From positions 1-5,788 of the forward strand of contig JAJRVC010000718.1 of NCBI GenBank assembly GCA_024277475.1: a stretch of 5,788 nucleotides of DNA, in the 5' to 3' direction. Both the position numbers and the translations under genes were made by a program. The notes under the pieces were generated by a model that saw only the letters and a program-made list of their open reading frames with translations, searched no databases and was not told the origin of the DNA. Shown here piece after piece: positions 5,053 through 5,788 of this stretch (within the stretch, counting starts at the first letter, position 1; every line of letters starts with the position of its first letter). Source of the stretch: Deltaproteobacteria bacterium. Its GTDB lineage: Bacteria; Desulfobacterota; Desulfobacteria; Desulfobacterales; JAFDCJ01.

Positions 5053-5788
5053 ATGCAGAACGAAGTTTCTCCCATTTGGCGTCATCTTCCTTCAGATATT
5101 GTCGCTCGGACGGAATATTGTATCCATAGTGCCGGCGAAAGGCTGGAAGACAAAGGTTCCGGGCACATTTTTTTTCGGGCGGACGATGTGGCCGCCCCCG
5201 GGGGGAAACTCGCCAGATTGATGGATATTTTTAAGCGTTACGGGGTTCCCTTATGTCTGTCCGTGGTGCCGGCGTGGCTCACCGACAAGCGCTGGCATTA
5301 TCTTAAAGCTCTGGGGGCAAAAGAATCTTCGCTGTGGTGCGGGCACCAGCACGGCTGGCGCCACCTAAACCACGAAACAGAGGGGAAAAAACAGGAGTTC
5401 GGAGCCAGCCGCAGTCGGCTGGACATCAAACGGGACCTTGGGCTGGGTAAACGTCGCCTTGAGAATCTCATGGAGGCGGAATTTTATCCGGTTTTCACCC
5501 CACCCTGGAACCGCTGCACTCTCAGCACCCTTAAATTACTGCGGGATCTTGGCTATCTAGCCGTATCCCGCTACCGCGGAAGCATGCCACAACCGCCAAA
5601 AGAATTGCCGGATTTTTATGCAAATGTTGATCTGCATACCCGCAGGGAACGGAACCCCGCAGTTGGTTGGCAAAATCTGTTGGCAGAGCTCCAACAGGCA
5701 ATATCATCAAAGTTCTGCGGCATTATGGTCCATCATCAGCGGATGAATGAGGCCGCATTTGATTTTCTTGAGAAGCTTATAAGGATCC
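5053..5788 (+). CDS. Polysaccharide deacetylase-like protein (3' end outside window)
   Basis: Open reading frame of 245 codons that continues past the window end; the stop is not seen. It resembles NodB-type carbohydrate esterase 4 deacetylases, which remove acetyl groups from N-acetylated sugars using a metal ion. FRADDV (41-46) stands in for the TFDDG motif with D44 and D45. HQHGWRHLNH (98-107) contains the HxxxH metal motif (H100, H104). FTPPWNRC (148-155) is the RPPxG-like motif, and GIMVHHQRM (223-231) holds the late catalytic His (H227/H228). The motif order is normal, so activity is likely. There is no signal peptide, unlike secreted peptidoglycan or chitin deacetylases, so it may act on an intracellular glycan or a nucleotide-linked or lipid-linked sugar. 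TAA at 5050-5052 is in frame directly before ATG 5053, so the start cannot lie farther upstream; AGG at 5042-5044 is a possible weak ribosome binding site. Its partner is probably the upstream glycosyltransferase. Confidence 0.87.
   Translation, partial: MQNEVSPIWRHLPSDIVARTEYCIHSAGERLEDKGSGHIFFRADDVAAPGGKLARLMDIFKRYGVPLCLSVVPAWLTDKRWHYLKALGAKESSLWCGHQHGWRHLNHETEGKKQEFGASRSRLDIKRDLGLGKRRLENLMEAEFYPVFTPPWNRCTLSTLKLLRDLGYLAVSRYRGSMPQPPKELPDFYANVDLHTRRERNPAVGWQNLLAELQQAISSKFCGIMVHHQRMNEAAFDFLEKLIRI

Noticed and set aside
4879..5085. A 68-codon minus-strand reading frame between the glycosyltransferase and the deacetylase
   Set aside because: It overlaps the deacetylase start, its C-terminal part is encoded by the TTCGAYG repeat, and it has no family signal.
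5783..5788. Window ends exactly at GGATCC (BamHI), with AAGCTT (HindIII) 10 bp upstream, suggesting vector sequence
   Set aside because: The reading frame continues in a natural way through both sites (FLEKLIRI), so there is no sign of a cloning linker. The end may be a clone boundary or chance.

Overview
The window holds five genes in two divergent groups, separated by a spacer of about 300 bp (3388-3688). Moderate GC, the gene content and the gap repeats are most like what I remember of Desulfobacterota (Desulfobacteraceae-like sulfate reducers) and related uncultured sediment bacteria. That placement is from memory, not from a search, and is only moderately secure.

The left group is on the minus strand and is read from about 3444 down to 215. 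It runs from a two-domain GNAT-like acyltransferase (3387-2281), through a small acyl carrier protein (2192-1890), to an FkbH-family HAD-IIIC protein (1909-215). A near-consensus sigma-70 promoter (TTGACA, 16 bp, TATACT) lies upstream of the first gene. The last two genes overlap by up to 20 bp, so they are probably translationally coupled. Known FkbH proteins take D-1,3-bisphosphoglycerate and load a glyceryl group onto an acyl carrier protein. The first gene could then move the acyl group to an acceptor.

The right group is on the plus strand. It holds a GT28/MurG-like glycosyltransferase (3689-4876) and a NodB-like polysaccharide deacetylase (5053 onward, cut by the window end). Neither has a signal peptide, so both probably act in the cytoplasm or at the inner membrane face, on a nucleotide-linked or lipid-linked glycan. 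A reasonable inference for the whole block is surface glycan synthesis: the right group adds a sugar and exposes an amine, and the left group supplies an unusual acyl group, possibly glyceryl, to modify it. The sequence does not prove this link.

The second theme is the gaps. Nearly every gap carries short degenerate tandem repeats with a period of 7 bp (8 bp in one case), with a different consensus at each site. One 58 bp composite repeat occurs twice in the same orientation (1-58 and 4889-4946). A GC-rich palindromic element ending in AGTTTAATC also occurs twice (about 73-103 and 2214-2250). Repeats reach the glycosyltransferase at both ends: they sit where its ribosome binding site should be and appear to encode its last residues.
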